Shown in pieces: positions 1 through 7,200 of a stretch of DNA of 11,331 bases. Under the pieces are notes generated by a model. That model was not told the DNA's origin. It did not search any database and worked only from the letters and a program-made list of their open reading frames with translations. The DNA is from JAKEGK01 sp036507695 (lineage in GTDB: Bacteria > Pseudomonadota > Gammaproteobacteria > SZUA-152): NCBI GenBank assembly GCA_036507695.1, contig DATCIR010000312.1, forward strand, positions 1 to 11,331. Reading direction: 5' to 3'. The position numbers and the translations under genes are program-made. The first letter of the stretch is position 1. Each line of letters opens with the position of its first letter.

Positions 1-1457
1 AATTCATTAAAATTGGACGCGCCGCCCTGGGTGGTGGAGTGGGTTTTGATGCCGCTTTGGGTTTTGGTGGGATACGGCGGCATGTTATCGGCGTTATACA
101 CCGCTCCGGTTACAATGGGCCGGTCGGGATCGCCGTCCAGAAAATTCACGATCACTTCCTGCCCGATGCGCGGAATAAACTGGCTGCCCCACTTATTACC
201 CGCAAAGGACTGCGCCACCCGAATATAGCAGGTGCTTTTAGCGTCCAGTTTTCCTACCCGGTCCCAATAAAACTGTACTCTGATCCGGCTATACTGATCG
301 ATGTGGATTTCTTCGCCGCTGTTGCCGACCACAATTGCGGTTTGCGGTCCACGCATCACCGGTTTAACCACCGACACGTCCGGCCGGTAATGGACTGTAG
401 CCGGAATACATTGGAAGCTATTGGTGTAACCCTGACTCGCCCCTTCCTTGGAAAGAAACGTGTCGTCCGTGGCGCGGATGGTTAACGAGGTTATCAAATA
501 TTTGCCGATTTCTGATTTGGATTCGTGCTTGCCAAGCTGAAAAACTCCTCCGGCGTAAAAGGATGAACAATTGCTCGCCCCTTTCACTACGTCATAAGGC
601 ACTTCTTCGGCCGTCATCCTGGCATCCGCGGTGGTTTTTCCATCCGAGGCGGTTTCGTAAAAACCAGGGTATTCATAATGCTCATATTGTTTGATATTCG
701 GCAAATCAACAATAGTAGGTGTGGCCGCCAGTAAACTGGTTGCCGGCGTTTTAAAATTATAATCGGTTGCCGTCCACTTTCCGGTGGTAAATGCAAATTG
801 GTGATCCCAATCAAAAATATGTGTCGCTTTTAAATCGCCCCGGGTGTAGTCAACTTTGGATTCGGCGCAATCCGTGTACGCATTTTTTTGGTCAACCAGC
901 ACCAGTTCGTGTTTGCCTTTGTCGTGTAAAAAGTAATAGGCAATACCTTCTTCTTCCATGAGCCGGGTGATGAATTCCAGGTCGCTTTCGTTAAACTGAA
1001 CGCAATATTCCCGTTTTTTGTAGCTTGCCTTCAGCTTTTTTTGATACTTTGCGATAACATCGTGGTCCTTGAGTATTCCTTCAATGACTTCGACGGCGGT
1101 CATCTCCTGGAAAATCCGGCAATTCACTCGTTTGGAGAGAAACCATAGCCAGGGAACCAGTGTCATCTTATATTGGCGCAAGCCTTTCTCAGCGCCGGTT
1201 TCCAGAATGTCGCCCTTCGCCATTCGCACCACGTAACCATCGATTTGCCGCACCTCTTTGGCGTTGACCGTAACGGTTACTGATTTTCCGATGATTTTTT
1301 TTGCATCAATCGCGTCGTCTTCCGACAATGCTTTCAGTTCATATTCGAATAGCGCGGATAATGACTCGGTACCCGTAAGAGAAATTGCCAGCAATACATT
1401 CTTAGCCAGCGGAGTTGTGAGGGTCAGGATCCGATTATCTTGAGTAAATTTACTCAT
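1..1457 (-). CDS. vgrG: VgrG, type VI secretion spike protein (C-terminus beyond window)
   Basis: VgrG trimers cap the Hcp tube and form the spike that the type VI secretion system drives into a neighbouring cell. I translated 485 codons without interruption from the ATG at 1457-1455 (MSKFTQDNRI) to the left edge, so the gene is 3'-truncated by the window. Residues 1 to about 370 match the gp27-like barrel of VgrG/Rhs proteins, including the stretch around 147-175 (KKREYCVQFNESDLEFITRL, then MEEEGIAYYF). Residues 380-460 hold the gp5-like OB fold, with IRVQFYWDR at 392-400, YIRVAQ at 411-416, and GSQFIPRIGQEVIVNFLDGD followed by PDRPIVTGAVYN at 424-455. These are family hallmarks. The needle and any C-terminal effector extension are not visible. 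It lies 144 bases downstream of the lipoprotein gene, and the gap has a weak hairpin. A clear Shine-Dalgarno is absent; only AGAG-like bases precede the start. Confidence 0.97.
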   Translation of the reverse strand, partial: MSKFTQDNRILTLTTPLAKNVLLAISLTGTESLSALFEYELKALSEDDAIDAKKIIGKSVTVTVNAKEVRQIDGYVVRMAKGDILETGAEKGLRQYKMTLVPWLWFLSKRVNCRIFQEMTAVEVIEGILKDHDVIAKYQKKLKASYKKREYCVQFNESDLEFITRLMEEEGIAYYFLHDKGKHELVLVDQKNAYTDCAESKVDYTRGDLKATHIFDWDHQFAFTTGKWTATDYNFKTPATSLLAATPTIVDLPNIKQYEHYEYPGFYETASDGKTTADARMTAEEVPYDVVKGASNCSSFYAGGVFQLGKHESKSEIGKYLITSLTIRATDDTFLSKEGASQGYTNSFQCIPATVHYRPDVSVVKPVMRGPQTAIVVGNSGEEIHIDQYSRIRVQFYWDRVGKLDAKSTCYIRVAQSFAGNKWGSQFIPRIGQEVIVNFLDGDPDRPIVTGAVYNADNMPPYPTKTQSGIKTHSTTQGGASNFNE

Positions 1458-1546
1458 CTGAAATTACTCTGAGAGGACTGTTGTGGAAATGGCATATCGC
1501 ACTTCGATGATTTATGATGACTGATAACGTTGTGTTAATGGGCGCG

Positions 1547-1561
1547 AAAAGCAACGCTTTT
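1547..1561 (-). terminator. Weak hairpin between lipoprotein gene and vgrG
   Basis: AAAAGC and GCTTTT form a perfect 6-bp stem around a 3-nt AAC loop, with an A-run on one side and a T-run on the other. It could act as a weak bidirectional terminator or attenuator between the effector/lipoprotein pair and vgrG. The stem has only two G/C pairs, and the bases after it on the minus strand (CGCGCC) do not continue the T-run, so strong termination is unlikely. Confidence 0.25.
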
Positions 1562-1601
1562 GAGCATCCCAGTGAGCGTAGCGAACGAATTGAACACATT
1601 G

Positions 1602-2003
1602 TTAACGGCATCTCAATGAACCATTTATAAATTCTTTTTTGTCTAAAGTAAGGCTGAATACGATTGTTGAACTAGATATAAATTCACCATTTGAATTATT
1701 TTCATTTATTTGAACTGTACAATCCCATACATCAATAACTTTGCCTGAAGGATTATCGAATTTAGATGGCGCACAATACGATTTAATTACTGTTTTGTTG
1801 TCACTTTCATATGATACTGAAAAGGCCAAAGATAGCTGCTCATATAATTTGATGTCAGCATTGCATAGTGGTTCAGTAGCAAGATTAATGTTTCCATTCT
1901 TGAGTATGGCATTAAAAACTTCTTCACCTCGCGGTGGACTTGATTGATTGGCAGCATGGGCTGTACAGCCTGTCAGGAAAAGAATGACTATGAGGTATCT
2001 CAT
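1602..2003 (-). CDS. Small lipoprotein, probable periplasmic immunity protein to the adjacent amidase-like effector
   Basis: A 133-residue protein with a short hydrophobic signal (MRYLIVILFLTGC) ending in a lipobox, L-T-G-C, with the lipidated cysteine at 13. The next residue is Thr, not Asp, which by the usual sorting rule favours the outer membrane facing the periplasm. The mature part holds four more cysteines (47, 77, 95, 132), enough for two disulfides, and ends in LRCR. I recognise no named family. Its ATG at 2003-2001 overlaps the TGA stop of the upstream gene (2002-2000) in an ATGA arrangement, a sign of translational coupling. Immunity proteins to T6SS cell-wall hydrolases are typically small, periplasmic, often lipidated, and encoded right after the toxin. 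That is the basis of the call and it is inference. The gene is very AT-rich compared with its surroundings. An unrelated lipoprotein is the alternative. Confidence 0.82.
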   Translation of the reverse strand: MRYLIVILFLTGCTAHAANQSSPPRGEEVFNAILKNGNINLATEPLCNADIKLYEQLSLAFSVSYESDNKTVIKSYCAPSKFDNPSGKVIDVWDCTVQINENNSNGEFISSSTIVFSLTLDKKEFINGSLRCR

Positions 2004-2506
2004 AGAAATTTCCCATAATAGAATTCAACTGTAGTACCAGATGTTTTATACGCATTAGTAAACTTTGTTTGGAATAAAGATAAAATATCTGCTGCCACTA
2101 TATTTTTCGAATTACTATAGTTCCAGACCTTACCTTGTGACAATATGCCAACATGTTTTTTAGGGTGGGTACCCATTACTAATTTGGGGCCAACTTTCTT
2201 TATATTTGAGGCCAGAGTTACAAAAATTAAGCACTCTGTTAATGCGGCAGGCTTATTGGCTAAAGCTCCGGTTACTAGTGCCGAGTTAAATAAATCATTA
2301 ACTCGAATTGTAGCCCCCTTTGCAGCATTTTGTTTATCAGCCCAAGTGGCATTTTTACAGCTTGCCCCTGGTAGCTCATACCCCATAATGTGAGATACGT
2401 AATGAGCACAATGATTTTCAGCGTTATTTTTAGCGATACTAAAAGGGCAAATTTTACTTATATGCATACCCATGCTTCTTCTTATATCCGTTGGAATTTT
2501 ACTCAT
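2000..2506 (-). CDS. Putative NlpC/P60-like peptidoglycan amidase, candidate T6SS effector
   Basis: A 168-residue protein starting MSKIPTDIRR. Near the N-terminus is N-H-C-A-H-Y-V-S, with the presumed nucleophile Cys33. Later comes KHVGILSQGKVWNYSN, with the presumed catalytic His118 and a possible third residue at Asn129. Cys in an NCAxxV-type helix followed by a beta-strand HVGI is the usual NlpC/P60/CHAP arrangement, the fold used by many T6SS amidases (Tae) that cut peptide stems in peptidoglycan. No signal peptide is visible, as expected for T6SS cargo. Four cysteines in all (20, 33, 50, 92). It sits between hcp and vgrG and overlaps a lipoprotein gene by four bases, the classic effector/immunity position. 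I chose the ATG at 2506-2504 because TGGATGA lies about 10 bases ahead; a TTG at 2521 would add five residues. Substrate and toxicity are inferred. A housekeeping or phage-type hydrolase is possible but fits the context less well. Confidence 0.82.
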   Translation of the reverse strand: MSKIPTDIRRSMGMHISKICPFSIAKNNAENHCAHYVSHIMGYELPGASCKNATWADKQNAAKGATIRVNDLFNSALVTGALANKPAALTECLIFVTLASNIKKVGPKLVMGTHPKKHVGILSQGKVWNYSNSKNIVAADILSLFQTKFTNAYKTSGTTVEFYYGKFL

Positions 2507-2673
2507 GTACCATTCATCCAAATAATCGAATATTACCTGCTAACTGCATGATTGATAGGTATCCGTTAGCATCCAAATGATTTTATATAATTTCGATACC
2601 AATGTTCGAGTTCACTGTTATTGTTAAGACGTTTTTTATTAACGTGTATTATTAATGCGCTGTCCGCGAAACA

Positions 2674-2757
2674 GACACGCCGGACAGACACCCGCCAGAC
2701 TCAGACATACCCATAAGACATGCCACTTACGACAAGGCACTACGACACGCCACATAG
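2674..2757. repeat. Degenerate tandem repeat, about 13-14 nt, six units starting GACA
   Basis: Units begin with GACA at 2674, 2687, 2704, 2717, 2731 and 2744, giving steps of 13, 17, 13, 14 and 13, and all are followed by C/G-rich bases (GACACGCC at both ends of the array, GACATGCC and GACAAGGC between). A short dyad, TGTCCG (2661-2666) with CGGACA (2681-2686), overlaps the left end. It could be an array of binding sites or a decayed minisatellite. No gene in the window explains it. Confidence 0.55.
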
Positions 2758-2830
2758 TACCGTTAGCTAAAAACGATGGCTAACACCTGCTAAGATCTTA
2801 CTCCCTTTTATTTCCTTTTTTTACCCCGAT

Positions 2831-2860
2831 CCACAATGAAACCAATTAGCGGTTTCGTGG
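2831..2860. repeat. Bulged inverted repeat
   Basis: GAAACC (2838-2843) pairs with GGTTTC (2851-2856) across a 7-nt loop. An outer CCAC (2831-2834) pairs with GTGG (2857-2860) with a 3-nt bulge on one side. The stem totals 10 bp. No T-run follows on the minus strand, so it is better seen as a possible RNA structure or protein site than as an intrinsic terminator. Confidence 0.5.
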
Positions 2861-2908
2861 TTTGACATGAACTCTAACATCTAAGCATTATCAACACCAA
2901 CTTGATGA

Positions 2909-2974
2909 ATCCAATAACCGTCTCACTACTCAGGAATAACGGTGTATAACCGCAGTGAGGACCGGTTATTGGAT
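2909..2974. repeat. Long imperfect inverted repeat (12 + 5 bp arms)
   Basis: ATCCAATAACCG (2909-2920) is the exact reverse complement of 2963-2974. After a small asymmetric bulge, CTCAC (2922-2926) pairs with GTGAG (2955-2959). The 28-nt apical region contains a further small stem, CGGT (2940-2943) with ACCG (2949-2952). The structure is 66 nt end to end, the strongest dyad in the window outside the REP-like cluster. It lies about 136 bases downstream of the hcp stop and could be a folded element of the hcp 3' region or a remnant of a small mobile element. Confidence 0.7.
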
Positions 2975-3001
2975 CTATCTCGTATCTCGGGTTTTCGTAC
3001 C

Positions 3002-3045
3002 TTATACAGCACAACAATGACTGTATAACAAATGTCTGTATAACA
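3002..3045. repeat. TTATACAG/CTGTATAA dyad with a second direct copy
   Basis: TTATACAG (3002-3009) and CTGTATAA (3021-3028) form an 8-bp inverted repeat with an 11-nt spacer. The right arm extends to CTGTATAACA (3021-3030), which recurs exactly at 3036-3045. Three related half-sites in 44 bases, 65-110 bases beyond the hcp stop, resemble an operator cluster or a hairpin with a repeated arm. The regulator, if any, is unknown. Confidence 0.5.
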
Positions 3046-3109
3046 TACGTTGCTTTACTATCGTTGCCTTACTACAGCAAGGCCGGTCAGTAAATACTGT
3101 CTCTGAACC

Positions 3110-3610
3110 TTAGATAGCTTTTGCCAGGGCCAAATCGTAGCCGGAACGAATCGGCGAACCCACTTTGTTGGTCTTGTCGTACTGGGTATGGCTAACAATT
3201 ATCTTGGTGTAGCTTAATGTGACGTTCTCAGTCGGACTAGCGGCTTCAGCTGCCGCGTCACCGCCTTCTGCGGAAATGCTATACGCGCTCACAACGCAGT
3301 CGGATAGTTCGTAGGTCATAAATTCAGCTGACTTGCCCTCGGCGGTCCGAACAAAATGCAGTTTGGCCGTTTTGCCTTGCGCAGCGGCGACGGAAGCATT
3401 GAACAGATGCGGGGAGGAGTTATCCAGGGGTTTGGTCAGTTGAATGTCACTCAGTTGCGGAGTGCCAGATTCTCTATTGGCAATGCTACCGGCTGTCATT
3501 GATACCGCGCGGGATACCGAAAAATTGAAGTATGATATTTCGATTTGATCTTTGTAGCCTTCATTGGTTACGTTACCTTTAATACCTTCATACTCTAAAT
3601 AAATAGCCAT
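3110..3610 (-). CDS. hcp: Hcp, type VI secretion tube protein
   Basis: Hcp hexamers stack into the inner tube that is propelled with VgrG out of the cell; it also chaperones small effectors in its lumen. The 166-residue protein has the family's usual length. It begins MAIYLEYEGIKGNV and shows the expected Hcp features: ISYFNFSVSRAVSM near 25-38, the PQLSDIQLTKPLDNSSPHLF segment at 51-70, KTAKLHFVRTAEG, the YELSDCVVSAYSISAEGGD strand-turn, and ENVTLSYTKIIVSHTQYD near the C-terminus. Start is ATG at 3610-3608 with AAAGGAAAC upstream as a Shine-Dalgarno, spacing about 9. It is flanked on both sides by roughly 600-bp gaps, so it is probably its own transcription unit, with the effector, lipoprotein and vgrG genes downstream. 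No C-terminal toxin extension is present. No core T6SS structural genes lie in this window, so it looks like an orphan hcp/vgrG island. Confidence 0.96.
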   Translation of the reverse strand: MAIYLEYEGIKGNVTNEGYKDQIEISYFNFSVSRAVSMTAGSIANRESGTPQLSDIQLTKPLDNSSPHLFNASVAAAQGKTAKLHFVRTAEGKSAEFMTYELSDCVVSAYSISAEGGDAAAEAASPTENVTLSYTKIIVSHTQYDKTNKVGSPIRSGYDLALAKAI

Positions 3611-3694
3611 ATGCTTTTGTTTCCTTTTTTAACGTTAGTGGAAAAAAGTAGTTCGAACTCCCTGATAGTACCCAAAAACGTAATCTATACAACG

Positions 3695-3723
3695 TAAATA
3701 TTCACTATTTCACTATGCCGCAA
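3695..3723 (-). promoter_or_regulatory. Candidate sigma-70 promoter for hcp
   Basis: On the minus strand TTGCGG (3723-3718) and TATTTA (3700-3695) are separated by exactly 17 bases, a sigma-70-like pair that would give a leader of roughly 80 bases before the hcp ATG. Both hexamers deviate from consensus, so this is only a candidate. Confidence 0.3.
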
Positions 3724-3812
3724 TACTTACGATATATAAACCACAATTAATAAAACCTGCTGATGCTTAACCGAGTGCAAGTAACTTAAGTCGCCTAAGC
3801 AGCTGCAGTTGT

Positions 3813-3843
3813 CAAAGCGTTTGCCGTTGCCAAAGCGTTTGCC
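3813..3843. repeat. Two copies of CAAAGCGTTTGCC, 18-nt period
   Basis: CAAAGCGTTTGCC occurs exactly at 3813-3825 and 3831-3843. An 18-base period is six codons, and the plus strand here reads V-K-A-F-A-V-A-K-A-F-A. That frame has a TAA just upstream and ends in a TAG shortly after, so it is not an intact gene. It may be a scrap of an Ala/Lys-repeat protein or a chance duplication. Confidence 0.6.
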
Positions 3844-4012
3844 AGAGTAGCCGCCAAAACAATTACCACCTGCGTAGACGACTCGCCCTAGACACCCAAC
3901 ACCCAAATACTTAAAGGCTAATAATACAAAAAATACCGATAGATGCAACTGATTTAATTGTATAATTTACCGCACTCAGACCCAAAATTTCCCGGTGTAA
4001 CTGATATTTCAT

Positions 4013-4031
4013 ATTTAGACTTAGTCTAAAT
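4013..4031. repeat. Perfect 8-bp inverted repeat, 3-nt loop
   Basis: ATTTAGAC (4013-4020) and GTCTAAAT (4024-4031) flank TTA. It is an AT-rich dyad without a T-run on either side, about 400 bases upstream of hcp. A regulator site is possible; no function is shown. Confidence 0.45.
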
Positions 4032-4140
4032 TAAGGCGCGCCGCCCAATACAATAAATTAGCCTGCATTAATATGCACCCCAACCCGCCATGGGCGCTAA
4101 AAACGGTTATATTTCATACATTTTGAGCGCTTCGTTAACG

Positions 4141-4153
4141 TTGTAAATTACAA
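4141..4153. repeat. Palindrome TTGTAA-A-TTACAA
   Basis: TTGTAA (4141-4146) and TTACAA (4148-4153) are perfect reverse complements around one base. It sits just past the possible terminator hairpin of the TPR gene, directly next to a CGTTAACG palindrome. It could be a dimeric regulator site or part of the 3' UTR. Confidence 0.4.
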
Positions 4154-4157
4154 ATCA

Positions 4158-4180
4158 GGTGCAGTTGATCCCCTGCAACC
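4158..4180 (-). terminator. Possible terminator after the TPR gene
   Basis: On the minus strand GGTTGCAG pairs with CTGCACC (one bulged T) across the loop GGGATCAA, 22 bases after the TPR stop codon, followed by TGATTTGTAATTT. The stem is reasonable but the T-run is broken, so intrinsic termination is plausible and not certain. Confidence 0.35.
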
Positions 4181-4202
4181 CACATTCTTTTAGTCGGCCA
4201 CG

Positions 4203-7200
4203 CTAACGCCCACCAGCGGGAGTATCAATAAATAATTCCACTTTTTCCCGCTTATCATATCGGGCCGGAACCAACCTCGCCAATTGCTCAAAACTGTTTT
4301 TGACCCACTGGTTATAAACCCCCTGTTTAATATTTTTCAGATTTTCCTTGTAAAAGCTCAAGGCTCTTTCTTCGAATGGAAACGCCTGCTCTTCCAGTAA
4401 CAGCTCATACTGCTCTAGTTCCAGGTCTTTCAAATCCGCGGGCCGGGGAGAGTTTATAATTGCCCTGCTAAATTCATTATAAGTTTCCCCAATAAGAAAA
4501 ATTGCCTGCGTCGTAGTCTCCTCGATCGCATATTCAGTGACTTTGGTCAGCTCATTCACCAAATTTTGCATAGCGGTTTTCTTGTTATTGAGCGTGACTT
4601 TCAATGGCGGCTCGATCCTGATGGACTTGTACAGTGCAGTATCCCTTTCAATCAGCTCCAGTGCCGCATTGGCCGCGAGATACTTAGTGCGGTCCGTGCT
4701 CATGTTCTGCCGGATCTTTGCTTCGGATTCCACCATGGATTGCAATACGGTGTATCGGCTTGCGTTGTCGTTAAGCTGCCGATACAAGTTAACCATTCGG
4801 GATTTCGCCTCCATGGCTGGCTCATGATAGCTCGAAAACTCATTCGCATATCGTTCAAAAAGAGTGACCGCTTTCCCGTTATGACCCAATTCAGCATTGA
4901 TCTCCGCGGCCTGCCATAGCGCATCACGGCGCACGGCGTCCTCATTACCGGTATCATCAGCCGCTCTTTCAAACGCCAACGCCGATTTTTGTTTATCAGC
5001 TTCTTTTAGATAGAGCACCGCCAGTTTATTGTTAACCTCGGATTGCAACCGGTGCCCGTTAAAATTCTTGCGGAACCGTTCCAATACCAGCACCGCTTGT
5101 TTATAGTCTTGTGTTCGAATCAATACATTCGCCGCGTCAAATTCCGCTGCCGCCGTAAAAGTTGAGCCCGGAACTTTTTTATAAACTTTCAAATAATGGG
5201 TCACAGCTTCCTGGTTGTTACCGGCTTTTTCGGCGATTTCACCCTGCTTATAGATACTGCTTGCCAGCCTGTCGGCAATCAGGTTTTTGTCCAATTTCCC
5301 GGTTGGCGCACTGACAAATAGCCGGGCATAAATTTGCTCCGCGGTTGTGTAATCATTTAATGCATAAAGGCAATGGGCCCGATAAAGCTGTAACTCAGCA
5401 GAGATTCCTACTTGTACCGCCTGCGGAATCTGGTCCAATACTTCGATCGCTTTCTGATAGTGCTTGCGCGCATGCAAATTATCGACAATGTACAACGCAG
5501 TCTCCGCGCTGCGTTTGTCGCCCGGAAAATCGTTAATAAACTTCAAAGAGTAATCCACTTTTCGCAACAACCATTGTTCCTGTTCTGCCGTGTCTTTTGA
5601 TTTGTTATATATGCTATCGGCTGTCACCACCGCGGCATAAGCGGCTTCTTTCTTATCCTGCAAACTCGTCTCACCCGCGTTGGCTTTTTCATAAAACGCA
5701 AGCGCACTATCCGCCTCTCCCGCCTCTGTCAACAACTCCGCGTACCTGAAATAGGTTTTGGCGGCGCTTTTTCCTGTTGAGTCGTACTTTATAAACCTTT
5801 CATACCAGTATTTGGCCTGTTGAAAATTTTGTGGCATATGCGATTTTTGATACATGCCATGAAAATGCGACGCCATATAAACGGCATTCCCTTCCAGCGC
5901 TTCGCGAATATTTTTATATTGGCCAATATCATTTTTCTTCCAGAACGGACTGTTGATGGTGTACTTGGTTTCAAACAGCGTTCTGGCTTCCAGTTCTTTT
6001 TCAGGCTGTTTCGCGTTCTGCCACGCATTTATGATCTTAAGCAAAAATTCCGGCGCGCGCGGCGACAAAGCGTAGTTGTTAACATAGGCGTCATAAACTC
6101 CAACCGCATCATAAACCTGCTGTTGCGATTCGTAGGTCTGACCCAGCCCTTCATACGCCAGAAAAGCATAAGGTGAATCCTTGTACTTTTTGAAATACTG
6201 ATTCAGGCTTTCCAGTCCACCCATGTTGACGAAACACAGGCTGATCGCTCTGACTATGTCACTGTATAAATCGCTGTCGGCGGCGTTCAGTTGCGTTTTT
6301 TCCGTCAACCCGGACAACTCTAATACCTGAAAAAAATCTTCGAGCGCATCTTCGTATACGGCTTGCCGCAACCGCGACCAGCCGCGTTTGTATAGCGCCC
6401 GCCAATAGTAGCTTGAGCTGGTGTTTTCCCGCTGAATCGCGGCGCTATACGCCAACTCCGCATCAATCGACTCGTTGCCTGTCAAATATTGTTCGCCCAG
6501 TTTAAACTGGATCTCCGTGTAAAAGCGTGATTGCGGATAGTTATCGACTAATTGCCGCATGGTGGTCACTACTTTCTCCGGCTGTTTCTGCTTATCATAC
6601 GCCGCAATCAATTGATACAGCAGTTTGTCGTTTTCCTTATGGTCCGGATAATCCTTCAGCGCGGATATCATTAACTCGATGCTCGCCGCCAGCCTTGTTC
6701 CGCTTTCTTTCGCGGCGCTTTCTGCCGTGGATTCACCAGTTTGTAACTGGTCAAATTTATCCGATTCCAACTCGGCCAGGCGCAACATCGCGGCACGGCG
6801 ATTATGTGACGATGGCACAGCGCTTTGCAGATAGTTTTTATAGAGGGACCAAACCTCTTTCTCAGTAACAATGTTTTTGCCAATTATGGTTTGCGGCTTG
6901 GTTCCCAGGGCCGTATCATAAATACGCGCCAGCGCGAACTGTGATTGATTCAAATAACTCAAAAAATAGTTTTTCCTGACCTCCAGATGCTTATCCGTTG
7001 TTTCCCGCAAATACTGTATCGTTTGTTCGGACAATTTACCGATCCGTGATTTATAGTCCTTTATCGAACCGGACAGTTGATTAAAGGTTTTCTTTTTGTA
7101 GGGACCGGACTTGCTCAAGCGGCTGTTTAATTCGTCCAACAACGCCAACAATTCCTTAAAATCAAAATAATTCCGGTTTGCGGCATTCCAACGCTCATTA

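Larger units (their letters stand above)
2507..3109. other. Hairpin-rich gap between hcp and the effector gene, no gene found
   Basis: About 600 bases without a credible reading frame. It is not featureless: a degenerate 13-14-nt repeat lies at 2674-2757, and dyads lie at 2762-2767/2779-2784 (GTTAGC/GCTAAC), 2831-2860, 2909-2974, 3002-3028 and 3066-3083 (GCCTT/AAGGC, the first hairpin after the hcp stop). None is followed by a convincing T-run on the minus strand, so I call no terminator. The 120 bases before the effector are AT-rich with a TATAAA-like hexamer (2582-2587 on the complement) but no good -35 partner. The gap could hold the hcp 3' UTR, a structured RNA or decayed DNA. Confidence 0.6.
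3611..4202. other. Gap upstream of hcp, no credible gene
   Basis: About 590 bases between the TPR gene and hcp. I find no convincing coding sequence. It holds the likely hcp leader and promoter (3611-3730), an 18-nt-period repeat (3813-3843), a 19-nt dyad (4013-4031), a 13-nt palindrome (4141-4153) and a possible terminator for the TPR gene (4158-4180). Confidence 0.6.

Noticed and set aside
39..485. Plus-strand open frame of 148 residues
   Set aside because: It lies antisense to the uninterrupted VgrG frame and has no recognisable domain or ribosome site.
2507..2521. TTG start that would lengthen the amidase-like protein by five residues
   Set aside because: The ATG at 2506 has a suitably spaced TGGATGA upstream and gives the more usual MSKIP-type N-terminus.
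2909..2974. Integron attC site
   Set aside because: The dyad lacks the GTTRRRY/RYYYAAC core sites and no integrase or cassette array is nearby.
3727..3948. Minus-strand 73-residue frame, Gly/Cys-rich
   Set aside because: It needs a TTG start, has no clear ribosome site or domain, and its GKRF repeats come from the 18-base DNA duplication.
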